In this document: in pieces, positions 27,384-42,699 of the stretch
How the letters are laid out: every line of letters begins with the position of its first letter
Numbering within the stretch: the stretch's first letter is position 1
NCBI RefSeq assembly: GCF_000002865.3
Contig: NW_001865039.1
Coordinates: 3,481,178-3,545,177 of the forward strand
Direction of reading: 5' to 3'
DNA from: Monosiga brevicollis MX1
Lineage: Eukaryota > Opisthokonta > Choanoflagellata > Craspedida > Salpingoecidae
DNA: 64,000 nt
The notes under the pieces: generated by a model
Seen by the model: the letters and a program-made list of their open reading frames with translations, nothing else
Told to the model about the DNA's origin: nothing
Database searches by the model: none
Position numbers and translations under genes: made by a program

Positions 27384-29655
27384 ATGAGCGCTTGGGCTCG
27401 TCGCAAGGGGCGGACCGGGTCCGTTTCGGCGGATTCGGTCACGACGGGGAAGGGAGCGGGGAAGGTGCCGCAGGTGCAGTCTGGTTGGACGCAAGCACCT
27501 GTTTATTTGCTACGAAATATGAGGCAGATCCAACACAAGCTGACGCTGCAAGCGCGCATGCAAGCGCTGCAAGCGCAACAGTATCAACGGGCGGTTCGCA
27601 GTGCCGAACGACGCGGCGAGCCCGAGCCCCCCAAGCCGCCACCTCGGTTTTATCCCCGCGATGGCGGACATTGTCCTTTGCGCCCGCTGACTCGCGCTCA
27701 CTGGTTTCTCGAGGAGCTTAGCTGTACGTTCAAGCTGCACGCCAGCCGATGCTGTTTGTGGTGGGGCGGGGGCAGACGCTCATATTCGTGCCCGCATGCT
27801 CCGTCTCAGGTCACAAAATAAAGCGGCGGCATCTGCCTGCCTGTGAAGAGCGCCCCAAATCATCTGTCACAGCTACAGAGCTTATACCTTGTTTATGTGA
27901 CTGGGAACCTACAGCTAGGTATGTGCTTATATCTGCTTTTCTCTGTCCCACTGCGCGGCCTCTGATAACCTTTCGGCTGTCTCCCCTTGATGCCAAACTT
28001 TCTAAACAGGCGATTCATGACCGGGCAAACTCCTCGGATTGAGCGAGTGAGTGGGGTTCCGCCTGACCCTCCCCAGCGCCACACGGATGCCTGCGTCTGT
28101 GAGCTCATCCCTCTGATCAAGCACAATGTCATCAAGGACGAGGGCATCACCACGCGACCCGTGCTCTCTCGTCTGCGCTTTGCACACCAAATCCGAGCCC
28201 AACGCTTGCTGCAGGGACGCAATCGTTACCGCCGCGCCTTGCAGGCTGCCCAAGTGCCCCGTCGAAGCCTCGAGCGCTTGACGGTAGGCACTCAACGCAG
28301 CCAAGAGCCATGCGAGGATCAAGCCACCCTGCCCCACCCGTCTAGAAGTGCATCCCCCATGGCCCCTGTTTCAGAGCCCTCTAAAACTGAATCGCACCGG
28401 CAACGTCCATTGTTACGCCGGAGCCGGCAAAGTACTCGTCGCTCAGGCAATACGCCTGCGTGGGAGGGGGTGCACAGAAATTCAATACCCCTCGCGAGCC
28501 CGCTCGCCAAGAAGCGCAAGCACGTCGAGACGCCCCACGCCCTCTTCACGAGCTCTGTTCATCGTACCATCAAGTGGACCTCCCTCTTTCGCTTGGCCTG
28601 GGAAGATAGCTCGGACACGGGTGAATGTCTTCTCTGCCTACAGCGATTCCCAGATTCCACCTCCTGCCTTCTACACGTGCTGTACGTCACACTTTGCCGG
28701 ATATGCGTGCAGCTTTCCGCACCCCTCCCTCTTGGCTGCGTCACACCATCACTTAACAATTTGGGGTTGTGAGATGTAAACCGCGGGCATTTATTCACGG
28801 CGCCTCATTCTCGTCTGACCTGACCGCTCCGCCACAATGACGTTGTTTTTTTGCTTCATAGACTTGACCACGGCCGTGACTGCGATGCCCACGTGCGCTT
28901 TCTCAGCCACCACGTGGAGTTGATTATCCATCCACCAGGTTTCCATGGATCGAGCGCATACCTGCGAGATACAGGCCGACGGTCTTGAGAGTCCCGATAC
29001 CGACACCAGTCTAACTTTGACTACTGCTACACGCCAGCGTCGCCTACCAGCGCCTCTGCGTCTTATTGCTCAAGTGGAGGCCTTGACTGCGCGAGCTGAT
29101 TTGACCTTTGGTGCCGACCATTCGTTCTTTTGGCGCTCTTCGCGGCCCCTGTTCATCAACTTTGCCCGAGAGGACGACCACATGCTTGTGCAGCCTGACA
29201 GCGAGCACGATGACATCAAGATGATGGAAGCCTTTCCCACCCCTGCCCCTTACTCGCACATTACTTGTATGAATAAGCCTTTTTTCACGGCGCGTGCCGG
29301 GCTTCTGCAGTCCTCACACATGGCCACGAACGACTTTGAGCTTGAAATGCCTCAGGCGTTGTTGCGCGAGGCGCACATGGGACGAGAGGAGTTGGGCCAA
29401 ATACAAGATATGGCTCAAGGCGAGCGGCTAATTGCGGGACTATGGAATGACTTTGTTGAGAGACAGAATGCACGTGGTGATTTGGACGTTGGCCCCATGT
29501 TGGTTCGCTTTCTGGCCCAGCACAATGACTTGTTTTGTCAAGCCGGGCTTCGCGTGGCGGCCAAGCTGCACACAGCGTTGGTTGTACGGGCCGTGCCCGG
29601 CATTCTTGATCAGTGCCAGCCTGACTTGACCGCTGCGTTGGCTCAACTATCATGA
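27384..29655 (+). CDS. SUZ12: SUZ12-like Polycomb PRC2 subunit
   Basis: Likely homologue of SUZ12, the scaffold of Polycomb repressive complex 2. The ATG at 27384 has a strong context (gccaccATG). Exon 1 contains QAPVYLLRNMRQIQHKL, resembling the conserved APIFLHRTLTYMSH segment of animal SUZ12. Near 28620-28680 lies ECLLCLQRFPDSTSCLLH, the first half of a C2H2-type finger; a following exon (from about 28862) gives LDHGRDCDAHVRFLSHHVEL, which fits the second half. The C-terminal exon matches the VEFS box: KPFFTARAGLLQSS, then LREAHMGREELGQIQDMAQG, GLWNDFVERQNARGD and MLVRFLAQHNDLFCQAGLR (29270-29590), aligned with RLYFHSDTCLPL...LWNLHVMKHGF...FVENYG of human SUZ12. Middle exons are divergent and their edges uncertain. 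Stop TGA 29653-29655. The call rests mainly on the VEFS region. Confidence 0.75.
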
Positions 29656-29778
29656 TGCCTGCTAGCAGCTGCAGGCCTTCAATTTAGTGGCGATGGACCA
29701 ACGCTGCTTCTTTGAGCAAATAACGATTCAATTAACAGCAATAGTTGCTTTTCTCGAAGCGTATGTGTTAATGCCACA

Positions 29779-29784
29779 AATAAA
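29779..29784 (+). terminator. Polyadenylation signal of the SUZ12-like gene
   Basis: An AATAAA hexamer lies 124 bases after the stop codon. Confidence 0.55.
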
Positions 29785-30213
29785 GAGATGTCACAACCTT
29801 GCTCAAATCGCCCACGACAACGGCTGGCTGGATAGCAAGCAGCCAAGGGCTAGCTGCTGACAATGCAGTGACACGGTGATCGGGCGCAGCCCGAAGCAAC
29901 ACATCAGCCTCTGGTTCAGGCGCGGCAAATATCAGCACTGCTTCAGGGTGAAAGCACAGAGAAGCACAGGAGAGAAAAGAAGATGGAAAAAGAGTTGGAG
30001 ACAGCGGGGAGGAGGGACGAAGAACGACGCAAGACGGCGCAGCGCCTCAGTGGGGCACGAGGTGCGCAAAGCGAGACTCGTACAAACCGTCCTCATCTTC
30101 CTCGTCCTCTACACATCAAATATGGTCGGAAAAGACACACAAATCCAGGGCAAGTGCGTGAGCCCACCGGGTTTGGATACACGTCGGGCCGCTGGGGAGG
30201 CAGTTGGATGGCA

Positions 30214-34365
<4,152 letters not shown>

Positions 34366-34904
34366 GGCTGAGGTTGGCTGTAACTCTAGGCGGGGGGGGT
34401 TGGTGGGGAGAGATCCCCCCCGTTGTCGATCAAGTCGGTGAGGCGGACGCAGCTCGCCCTTGGGGCCTGCAATTCAATCCTGCAGTTCCAGCGCCCCTGT
34501 CCTCGAATGACACATACCGGTGCCACCACACCCACAACGCTGTTATGGCAGGTGACTGACACCACGATCCACTGTCACTTGCTCGTAACCAGAGTCAGCG
34601 ACACCGCTGCCGCCTCTGAATCAAGAACGCGATGCCGCTGCGGCGCCCTCTCTCTCCTTTCTTGTGACTCTAGAAGCGAAAAAAAATTCATTGGCTCAGG
34701 TAGCTTTCGCCTCTCTCGTTTACACACTTCAAACTGTTTTTCTCTGTTATCGCATTACTTTTGCGACCAACTTGTAACCTTGGCGCTTCGTGTCTCTAAC
34801 CTTATCTGCTCCCGTCTGTCAGTCTCTCTGCGTTTCGTCGAGTTTCGCTGACAACCATTTTGAACAAAACACTCGTTCTCAACATTTAAAAAATTTCCTC
34901 AAAA

Positions 34905-34935
34905 TTTTGAGAAAGAGAGAGAGAGAGAGAGAGAT
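34905..34935 (+). promoter_or_regulatory. GA tract between KAP3 and the NNF1/PMF1-like gene
   Basis: A GA run of about 20 bases, preceded by AT-rich sequence (34867-34908), lies in the roughly 640-base region shared by two divergent genes, about 70 bases before the + strand start codon. Regulatory role inferred. Confidence 0.4.
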
Positions 34936-35001
34936 TTTTGATTTTGATTCAACGGCGGTCACGCTGCGGGGCAGCGGGCTTTGGGGTGGCAATCGTGCAA
35001 G

Positions 35002-36375
35002 ATGGCACAGCGGTTGGAGCAGTTGCGTGGAACGGCAGGTGGGGCTGGCTCGCGTCGGGGGTCTTCGCTGAATGCATCCGCACTGGGGGTGGATATATCG
35101 CATTATGAGGATTTGAAACAGACCGAGCTGGGGCCCCGCGCTCGTTTCTTCCTGGCCGCCACCGATCGTTGGCTCAAGTCCATGGCTCGGCACTCCAGGT
35201 GAGTCTTTGTGCATTTTTGACCTATTCATCTTTGCCCTCACACTGTGGTACACTGTGAAATTTGGGGCTGTCGCTGCACCTCTTCCTCAACAATGCCATC
35301 GCACTTGGTTAGCTTTGATGCGTTGCAAGATGCTCGCCCTCACTGTATTGCAGAGGAGCATGCAGACACCTTTCGGTCGCTGTACGACGAATGCCGGCGC
35401 AATGATATTGATAACATCAAGGTTTGCTTTTGTTTTTCCCTCTCATGCCCCTGCCTTCTTAGTCAAGCCCATGGGTTGGATCTAAAAGGATTATGAACGG
35501 GAGGATTCAGGCGGAGCTCGGGTCATCCCTGCCTGTTCGATACGGGCATGACCTCGCTAATCTCGAGGCTCCTGCTTTCATAATGAATAGAGTGAGCTGG
35601 ACCTGCTGCTGCGCGACAATGGCGTGCTGACAGCGTTGAACGAAGTGGATAAGCTTCACGAGTCGACCAGCAAACGCACCACTCGTCGGTGGGTTGCCAG
35701 TTCTCGCGCCCACGATCGTGGGCCTTTTGGCCGAGGCGCACACAACGCCAACTTGCTGTGGCACGTTTATTGGGAACTGATATGTTGTGGATTTGGTTGC
35801 TACAGGTCATCGCTGATGGCGGATGGGCGCCGGTCTGGTGTGACTGCGGAGGAGACACGCCAGATCGTGCTGGCCAAGCGCTACGCTCGCGCCCGCGACG
35901 CCAAGGTGGCCTTGGAGCAGCAGCTGGCCGAGGTACGGTCCAGGACCCACTAGACCTTTTGTTCTTCTGTCTCTTGTCTGGCGCTGAAGCCTTCATGTCC
36001 GGCACGCGCGAAAGCGTGCTCGGATTAGTCACACTGGGTCTGCATCGACGGCGAGGTCTAATGGATACCTTACTTCCCTAGGTTCGCGCCGAAAACGAGC
36101 AGCTCGTGACTGCTCTTGAAGAGCAAGCCAAAAGCAAGGCTGCAGACGCTGCATCAGCTCGTGTCGAAGCCGCGTCAGACAAAGCCAATGCCCTTTCCCA
36201 GGTGCGTCTGCCAAGCCCTGTTTTTTTTGACTTTCATTTTCTTTTTTTGTCTAGGCTGTGCTCAATCCAGTGGCTCGTTTGTACTTTGCAGGCTGCACAA
36301 GTGCTTGAGGCAGCATTTCCACCAACAAAGCGTTCCAAGATGGAGCAAATGGCCGTGGATCTCAAAGCCATCTGA
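35002..36375 (+). CDS. NNF1/PMF1-like kinetochore protein
   Basis: Small helical protein, probably the NNF1/PMF1 subunit of the MIS12 kinetochore complex. Exon 1 (35002-35198) contains GPRARFFLAATDRWLKSMAR. Later exons encode HADTFRSLYDECRRNDIDNI (35360-35420), ELDLLLRDNGVLTALNEVDK and LHESTSKRTTRR (35595-35695), RSGVTAEETRQIVLAKRYAR, ALEQQLAE, and a coiled coil NEQLVTALEEQAKSKAADAA, ending MEQMAVDLKAI at TGA 36373-36375. Order and spacing match PMF1: helix F-x-x-x-Y, I-x-x-I-x-x-E-x-x-L-x-x-x-L-N-x-L-D, then xxVxP-like linker and a C-terminal coiled coil with EN-x-L. About six exons. The family is fast-evolving, so a profile search would be needed to settle it; a generic coiled-coil protein is the alternative. 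Confidence 0.6.
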
Positions 36376-37045
36376 GTTGGGCGCAAGGCGCGCGTCCTGC
36401 TGGCGTGCTCTCAAGTGGAGTTGCATTGCCACGGCCTGTGTGTGTTGTCATGTTGTTCTCGTGCCGCTATGCGGTGCCTGCTGCTTTTTGATTCCTCGTT
36501 GTCGTTCTGTTGGTCTCTTCTCTTCTTTCATGTTTGTCCAGAAAACGCTCAAAGCCAATCCTTCTGGTCTGTTGCGTATACCGGCCTCGTTTGACGTCGG
36601 TGAGCTTGGTTTCAATGTAGAATAGAAAGTCGGTCTTTCCACCATCATTAAAAAAGCATGGTTGAATTAAAGGGTCATTTATAAGAAGCAAAAACCAAGA
36701 ACCACCAGCGTGCGCGAACAATATAAAGCCGAGCGCAGAGGCGAGCGCAACTGACGCAGGCCAAAAAGTTCAGGGTGAAAAGGCACACCCAAAGCGTTGA
36801 GATGGAACCATGATCAAAGCCGAAAAGCAGGTCCAGAACGAACGAAACAACGACAAAGGAAGGCCCCACAGCTACTGGCCGTCAAAAGCAAGAAGGGTTA
36901 AAATGGAAGGACACGGAGGGGTCAACGCAAGGCAGACGTCATTGTATCTGCTACGCGGCGATCGACCCCACAGACAATGCATGCACAAGCATGCAAGTGG
37001 AAACAGGGAGGCGGAAGGGGAAGAAATCATAAAAAAGGGGGAAAA

Positions 37046-37064
37046 AAAAAAAAAAAAAAAAAAG
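37046..37064 (+). repeat. Poly-A run downstream of the FN3-like membrane protein
   Basis: A homopolymer of about 22 A (roughly 37042-37064) sits between the convergent NNF1-like (+) and FN3-like (-) genes. Read on the minus strand it is a poly-T run just after the stop codon. Confidence 0.8.
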
Positions 37065-37085
37065 ACTGGTCGCCGAAGTGCAGAG

Positions 37086-39458
37086 CTAATACAAGGAGGC
37101 TTGGCGAAGTTCCACACCAAGGTCCACGCGCGATTCGGAGCGGACTTTGTTCTCATAGCATGAGCGACGCAGGACCACAAACAGATAAATGGCCAAGCCC
37201 AAAAGAATGGCACCTACGGAGAATTTGTGAGTGGCGGAAATCAATGCGAGAGAGCATTTGAGACACAAGACCAAAGGGCATGAGTTGAAGAGAGTGCCCG
37301 TCGTTTGCTTGAACGTGGCCATGGGACCAACCTCCAACAGAAGCGCCCACAATGATGGCGATGGGGCGCCAGTCGCTCTTCGAGGTGGTCGTAGGCTCAG
37401 CTGCGAGCACGGTACACAGAACGTATGAGCCGATACACAGCAACACCAGGCTGGTTGCGGGTCTGCACCTAGAAGGCAATGGCAGGTACGTACGTTCTGT
37501 ATAGGTGGCATCTGTGCTGGAGGCCGTCACGTTGCCTTGGAGGGTGATGCAGGTGTCACTATTGTAAACGCTGAAGCGAATCACCTTGAGCTCTTCGCGC
37601 AAGATGTTATCGCAAGTAGTGGGCGTCGCAATGGCTTCAAAGGCTTCCTGCAGAATCGACAACAAAGAGTTCCGCAGCATTATAAACAAGAGATTGCTTG
37701 CATTCATAAAGACCAGACAATAAATGGCCCGAGCTGGCGCGGGGCGGCGCGTGGGAGAAAGCAGCAGAGGATGGCGATCAACGAACCACCAGAGCATCCT
37801 CCACCCCAGAATCGGTCTGAAATTGGCCTTTGAAGCGGATGGCCTGCGAGTTGGCAACCAAGTCCAGCTGCGCAAACTTGGCTCTGCACGGGTGGCATGC
37901 ACACACGGGGTGGTATCAATGACAGGCAAACGGCTGATTTGCATGGGCCCAAGGCGGTGATAGGAGAGGCTGGTGCCGTACGTGGAAACGTCAGCCGCGT
38001 TCATGTCATAATGCTGACGCAGAGCGCTGCCAATGGCAACGAAGAGTTCGTTGGCATCAAAATCATCCGCGGCCACTCCGATCAGCAAAAGATTAAAGAC
38101 GAGGTAGCGAGTGCGTCGATCCGTGTTGTCCACATCTAAACGATTCCAGTGCCGCAATCAGACATGTGCAAGGGCACCAAGGGAGCGGGGCGAGATGCAC
38201 GCATACAAAAATCGATAAAACGCACCAGGCACGATGACGTTGCGGCTAGTGGTAATGGATGATGCGCTGCTGGTGCCAATTTGTGCGTGACAGCTGATGG
38301 ATAGCACACGCACCTAACACATGGGAGCCGCAAAGCAACAGGGCAGCAGAGCAGGAGGATAAGTGTTGGCCTACACCGTACAGCTGCCTGCCTGACGAGA
38401 TCAAACGCGCGCGCGCGCACCGAGTATGTCTGGGAGGAGGCAAGGGTGTCGATGGTGATGGTCTTGGAGATTTGGCCTTGATCAGCAGGAAACTGAGGCT
38501 CAACCGTGACCACTGTGACATCGGTGACGTCGCCTGATTTTGTAAAGGTCACGTTGAACATGTCCACAAAGTGGTGCGTTGTGTCAGCTGAAAAGGTGAC
38601 TGTTACTACCGAGTTGCTGATCTGCAGTACAATTAAAAAAAAAAGGCTGTGAGCGCGAGCAGGGCTAGACTGCAACAGGTGCCTGGCGTAAGACGAAGAG
38701 GATGCAAGAACATGGCGCACCAGCTCGGTGATGGTGGCGGCGGGTGGGGCCGAGGTGGCCACCACAGCTGGCTCAAAAACTGGCCCAATGGATACTTCTT
38801 CTGGAGTCGCGCCGGTGGCCTTGAGCCGAAATTGGTAGGGGGCGCAGGCAGCCAACGTGATGAGTGCGTTGGCAACATCGCACAGGTTATCTGCTGTTTC
38901 GCAAACGGTGGCGTTGCTCTCGTTGATAATCTGACCCAAGCCAAAGCCGCCAAAGGCAACAGGTTAGGCCGGCAGATGTCAGCGGAAAAAAGAAATTCAG
39001 AAGCAGAGACCGTCTTTATAGCCTCCCTGGATGAATGCCATTCGACGGCTGCCTGCTTTACAACCAATTCAATCCTCTCTCTGTCTCTCTCTCTCTTTCT
39101 TTCCTTCGCTCGAACGCTTTTGACGGCTTGGCATGCGACATGCAAGCTCAACAAGGACGCAACGGGTGGCGCAGCACCAAGCGGAAGGCAGAAGGTACCT
39201 GATAAACGGTGGCATCAGTCACTTCGACCCAGGAGAGGACACAGCTGGAAGAGTTGCAGATCGAAGAGGCGGAAAGCGCGCCTGCAGATCCAACTGTACA
39301 AGTCACGGAGCCAGGACCGAGGTGAGAGATGGCTCTGAAGATGGAGTCGAGTGGGACACGTGGTGAGCGAGATACATACGTGCAGCAGCGGGAGCCAACA
39401 AGGCGGCCAGCGAGAAGAGTGCCGCCAACATGACGCCAGGGCCGTGTTTCGGTGCCAT
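37086..39458 (-). CDS. Type I membrane protein with fibronectin-III-like repeats
   Basis: Receptor-like surface protein; I do not recognise a named family. The start at 39458 gives a signal peptide (MAPKHGPGVMLAALFSLAAL, then LAPAAAR). The ectodomain begins with CVLSWVEVTDATVYQ, spliced to IINESNATVCETADNLCDVA and APYQFRLKATGATPEEVSIG, which reads like a fibronectin-III sandwich with an intron in the middle. A second such unit contains SNSVVTVTFSADTTHHFVDM and ITIDTLASSQTYSVRARAFD (38400-38640). A further module, YLVFNLLLIGVAADDFDANE with FVAIGSALRQHYDMNAADVS (38000-38120), could be SEA-like. Near the C-terminus, TTTSKSDWRPIAIIVGASVG and a segment FSVGAILLGLAIYLFVVLRR (about 37160-37220) form one membrane helix, followed by a short cytosolic tail ending RQASLY. 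The tail has two Tyr but no clear kinase or SH2 motif. Confidence 0.7.
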
Positions 39459-39694
39459 CGCTCGCGCTCGTGTCTTCACCAAAACGCTCAAACCAGGCTA
39501 TCAACCCTCGGACCCAGCCGTCGCGCCTCTGGCTTGCTCCTAACCGATATCACCACAAGCAAACGGCCAAGCAAGATCAATCCAATCCGCCAGCGAGGAC
39601 CAGGCTTCGGGCATCAAATGCGCTGCGGTCGAGCAAACTCGAGAGCGGATGAGCTGGCGGCGATGCCTCATCGACGTCACACACATACACACAC

Positions 39695-39725
39695 TGTAGA
39701 GAGAGAGAGAGTTTGAGAGAGACAG
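39695..39725 (+). promoter_or_regulatory. GA tract with TTTGAGAG word upstream of CIB1-like gene
   Basis: A run of GA followed by tttgagagagacagaga lies in the region shared by the FN3-like (-) and CIB1-like (+) genes, at the edge of an AT-rich stretch. Function inferred from recurrence near other starts. Confidence 0.4.
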
Positions 39726-40030
39726 AGATTCAATTGCGATAGTGTAAAAAGAGTCACACTATATTACCCAAAATATCTGACATTCACGGTCCTCTTGGCG
39801 TCCTGGGTCATCAGGAGCATGTTGGTGTGGATACATGATCAGTCAGTGCAGGATATCAATACTATTATGTGACAAAAACAAGAGATAATGAAGAAAAATA
39901 GCGTAACATAGTCAATAGACTAGCAAAAACGGTTTACAAAATGTAGAAATATATCAAGAAGTATACGGTCTACCGTCAGTAGTCGAAGAGGAATATCAAG
40001 TTGTTGAAGCAGGTAAGGGTGTAACGTCAT
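39726..40030. other. AT-rich island between divergent genes
   Basis: About 300 bases clearly richer in A and T than the surroundings, with no coding frame. It has no obvious inverted termini. It may be promoter sequence or the remnant of an inserted element. Confidence 0.45.
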
Positions 40031-40306
40031 TGAATTTGGGAATTTCAATTCAGGGGGGCGTTCGCGTTCGCGATCTGCACACGTCGGGAAGGTACGTTGA
40101 TGTGTCGGCGCCGCCAGTTGTTGGGTGTAATGGCGCTGTCTTGGTCGTGTGTCTTGTGGGCCATTCTGCGAGAAGCGGTGGTGTTGGCCTGGGCTGGCTA
40201 CAGGTGGGGCTCATTCGGGTTGAATGCGAATAGGGGTTGGTTAAACTTGAAAAAACCTGCAGCCGGAGGCGGGGTCGGGTTGACATCACCCGCGTCACCG
40301 TGAACC

Positions 40307-41137
40307 ATGGGCAACTGGACCAGCTCGGATACCTCGCTGAGCCCCGACAAGCTAAACGAGTATCAGGAAGTCACTTTCTTCACCAAGAAGGAGATTCTCT
40401 ACGTTCACCGAAAATATCAATCGCTGGGTGGCATTGACAATGGCCGCCTGTCTCGCGAGAAGGTACGCCTTCGCTCTCTGCGCCTCTCAGCGAATCGCTG
40501 GTCGCGTGTTCCATGCACAGCGGTGGGCATTGGCCATGGCAGAGCCATGCTTTGTGCGCTGGCGAGGCTGAACAAGCATGGGGTGGGGGTCGCAGGTTTT
40601 GTTGATGCCTGAGCTGGCTCAGAATCCCTTTAAGGATCGAATCTGCAAGGTCTTTTCCGAGGACAACACGGGTGACTTGGCCTTTGAAGACTTTCTCGAC
40701 ATGCTCTCCGTCTTTAGCGAAACAGCCACGCGTGACGTCAAGTCCTCTTACGCCTTTCGAATCTTTGGTTTGTATCCTTTCATGCTCGAGCTTCGCCTCT
40801 GCGTCTGTACTCTTTTCGCTGGTTTGTGCAGCGCCCCGTCCGGCTGTGCGCCAGACTCCCGCTCATCCTTGCCTTTCCATGCACTCGGGCCTTGAACACC
40901 TTGGTTGCAGACTTTGATAACGACCTCTATCTCAACAAGCAAGATTTGATCAAGACCATCGAGTTGCTCTGTGGCCGCGACGAGGATGGCCTGCAACCAC
41001 ACGAGGTGGAACTCATTGCCGACAAAATTCTTGAAGAGTCAGATCTCGATGGAGATCATCAGCTCAGCTATGTCGAGTTTGAGCATGTGGTGGAGCGTGC
41101 CCCCGACTTTGCGGAAAACTTTCGCATGCGCATTTGA
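40307..41137 (+). CDS. CIB1: CIB1-like calcium- and integrin-binding EF-hand protein
   Basis: Calcium-sensing adaptor of the CIB/calcineurin-B-like group. Three exons: 40307-40462, 40596-40767 and 40911-41137, all with GT-AG sites. The protein starts MGNWTSSDTS, a good N-myristoylation signal (Gly2, Ser6). The order matches animal CIB1 nearly end to end: YQEVTFFTKKEILYVHRKYQ, LPEL-like LLMPELAQNPFKDRICKVFS, LAFEDFLDMLSVFSETATRD, SYAFRIF, then EF-hand 3 with DFDNDLYLNKQDL and EF-hand 4 with ESDLDGDHQLSYVEFEHVV, ending RAPDFAENFRMRI. EF-hand 4 keeps Asp at positions 1, 3 and 5 and Glu at 12, so calcium binding is likely there. In EF-hand 3 the loop DFDNDLYLNKQD has Asp at positions 1, 3 and 12, with Asn at 4. 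In animals partners include integrin alpha tails and TMC channels; the partner here is unknown. Confidence 0.93.
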
Positions 41138-41507
41138 GGACACGACTGGGGCGCGCTGCGCGCAGTGCATATTGTATCAGGCCCGGTTGCCTAACCTTAA
41201 CCCTTGCGTTTTCTTTTTGTTGTTCTTGTTATAAGTGAAACCATCACCTACTCAACGACGCGCGTACGCCCTACCTTTGGGGCTCTCCCACCCACCCGTG
41301 CCTCCTGTGCATGACACATCGAGCAGAACCGTAGCCGTGCACGCATATAGAGTTGATTGATTATTGGGACAGACACACGAGTTCTACTATCTCGAAAAGA
41401 AAGGATGCGTTGGACGCTTGTCAAAGGGGTATATCAAAAAGTCTGTGGTACACGAGTCTAGCTGGGCGGGCGTGGGCGTCAGCACGGCTGCGGCCCTTGA
41501 AGTGCCG

Positions 41508-42518
41508 CTAGGTGAACAAGCTCCGGAATGTCAAAAACTTGTTGGGCTATTCCAGGCAGCAGGCAGCGCGGCACGGTCAGGGGGTTGCAGCGGGGACTGC
41601 AGTTCCAAGCGCAAAGCCAAGCAGGGAAGCGCGGGCCGTGGGCAGGCATACTTGGTCAATGGCGATGCGGTGGTCAAGTGCAAAGTGCTTGCGCAAGAAA
41701 CCTCGAAGCTTGGGAGAGGGGCGATCATAGGCACACTTCGACGCTGTCCACTGCTGATCCGCCAACATGGTTTGGAACAGCTCCAAACCCATCCCACATC
41801 GCTGATATTCTGGCAGTACAAAGAAGTCCAGGACGCATGGGCAGTGCTCATGCGTCACCCAGCGGCTTCGTTCGTCCTATGGAAGGGCGAGCGTGTGGTG
41901 GGTCAGGGTGTGAAGCGGTAGATTTCTGCAGGCAGGGTACACGAGCATGGTTCGATAGAGCGCACGGGGAAGCGTTTTTTCTTATCAGTGTGGAACGCAC
42001 CATGAGGTATAGAGTTTTAGGGCCCACTTTAAGGAGGCCAATAAAGGCATCAGCAGCGTCCTCTGCGCGGCGGAGCAGATACAGCGTTTGCTCAGGGTGC
42101 TGGCTCAAAAGGGCACAAGAGGTGATGGGGGCGAGCAGACGCTGGGCGTGCGCAGAGCCGCGTCCAAGTGCATCGATGGAGGCCACCGTTCTAACATGTT
42201 GGCCAGCTCATGGTCAAAATGAGCCCAACAAGAGAAGAGCAGCGCCACAACTGCCAGGTCATGCACGCGAGCCTGTGCGCCGCGGGCGTAGGCATCATCC
42301 AAGCATGCATTTACGTACGATTCATCAGCGCGGGACAGAAGTGCAGCCGTGACGCGCACAACTGAGCGCTGAGTCTGTCCAACCATGGGTACTGGCTCTG
42401 GGGTTGCAAAAAGAAGCTGGTACTCCAAACGATGGGATCCACCTGCTCGAAGAAAGGGCGGGCCTGTGTCAGTCTCAAACGCAAACAGCCCAATCGGAGC
42501 CACCGACCACGTCCACAC
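41508..42518 (-). CDS. ATAT1: Alpha-tubulin N-acetyltransferase (ATAT1/MEC-17)
   Basis: Acetylates Lys40 of alpha-tubulin, typical of axonemes. Exons read on the minus strand: one with RLEYQLLFATPEPVPMVGQT and RVTAALLSRADES; one from 42190, TVASIDALGRGSAHAQRLLA and PITSC, then TLYLLRRAEDAADAFIGLLK and VGPKTLYLM; one from about 41890, DERSRWVTHEHCPCVLDFFV, LPEYQRCGMGLELFQTML and YDRPSPKLRGFLRKHFALDH, RIAIDQ; and a last one of 13 codons, PNKFLTFRSLFT and TAG at 41510-41508. These match human [69 protein letters not shown] and NNFVIFEGFF. The catalytic Asp of the LDF motif and the QRCGMG acetyl-CoA loop are present. The protein stops right after the catalytic fold and lacks the long tail of animal ATAT1. 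The start codon is not resolved; 42518 is the open limit. Confidence 0.87.
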
Positions 42519-42699
42519 AATGCCAGTGCTTGAGGGAACTCGACCCCGCCTCCCCCACCCAATGCCGGTTCAAGTCTCAGGAAAAGGAAATGCCGGACGT
42601 CGGCGCATCCCAGATGGCATGGAAAGCGGCGGCAGCGCAGGGAGGCAAGGCAGGGAGGCAAGGGAGGTGGGCGGCAGACCCAGATCGTACCGTCTAGAA

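Noticed and set aside
34915-34935. Short tandem array as a CRISPR or satellite candidate
   Set aside because: Simple GA repeat with no spacers, and the genome is eukaryotic.
39726-40030. AT-rich island as a transposon
   Set aside because: No terminal inverted repeats, target duplications or transposase-like frame seen; left as an AT-rich region only.
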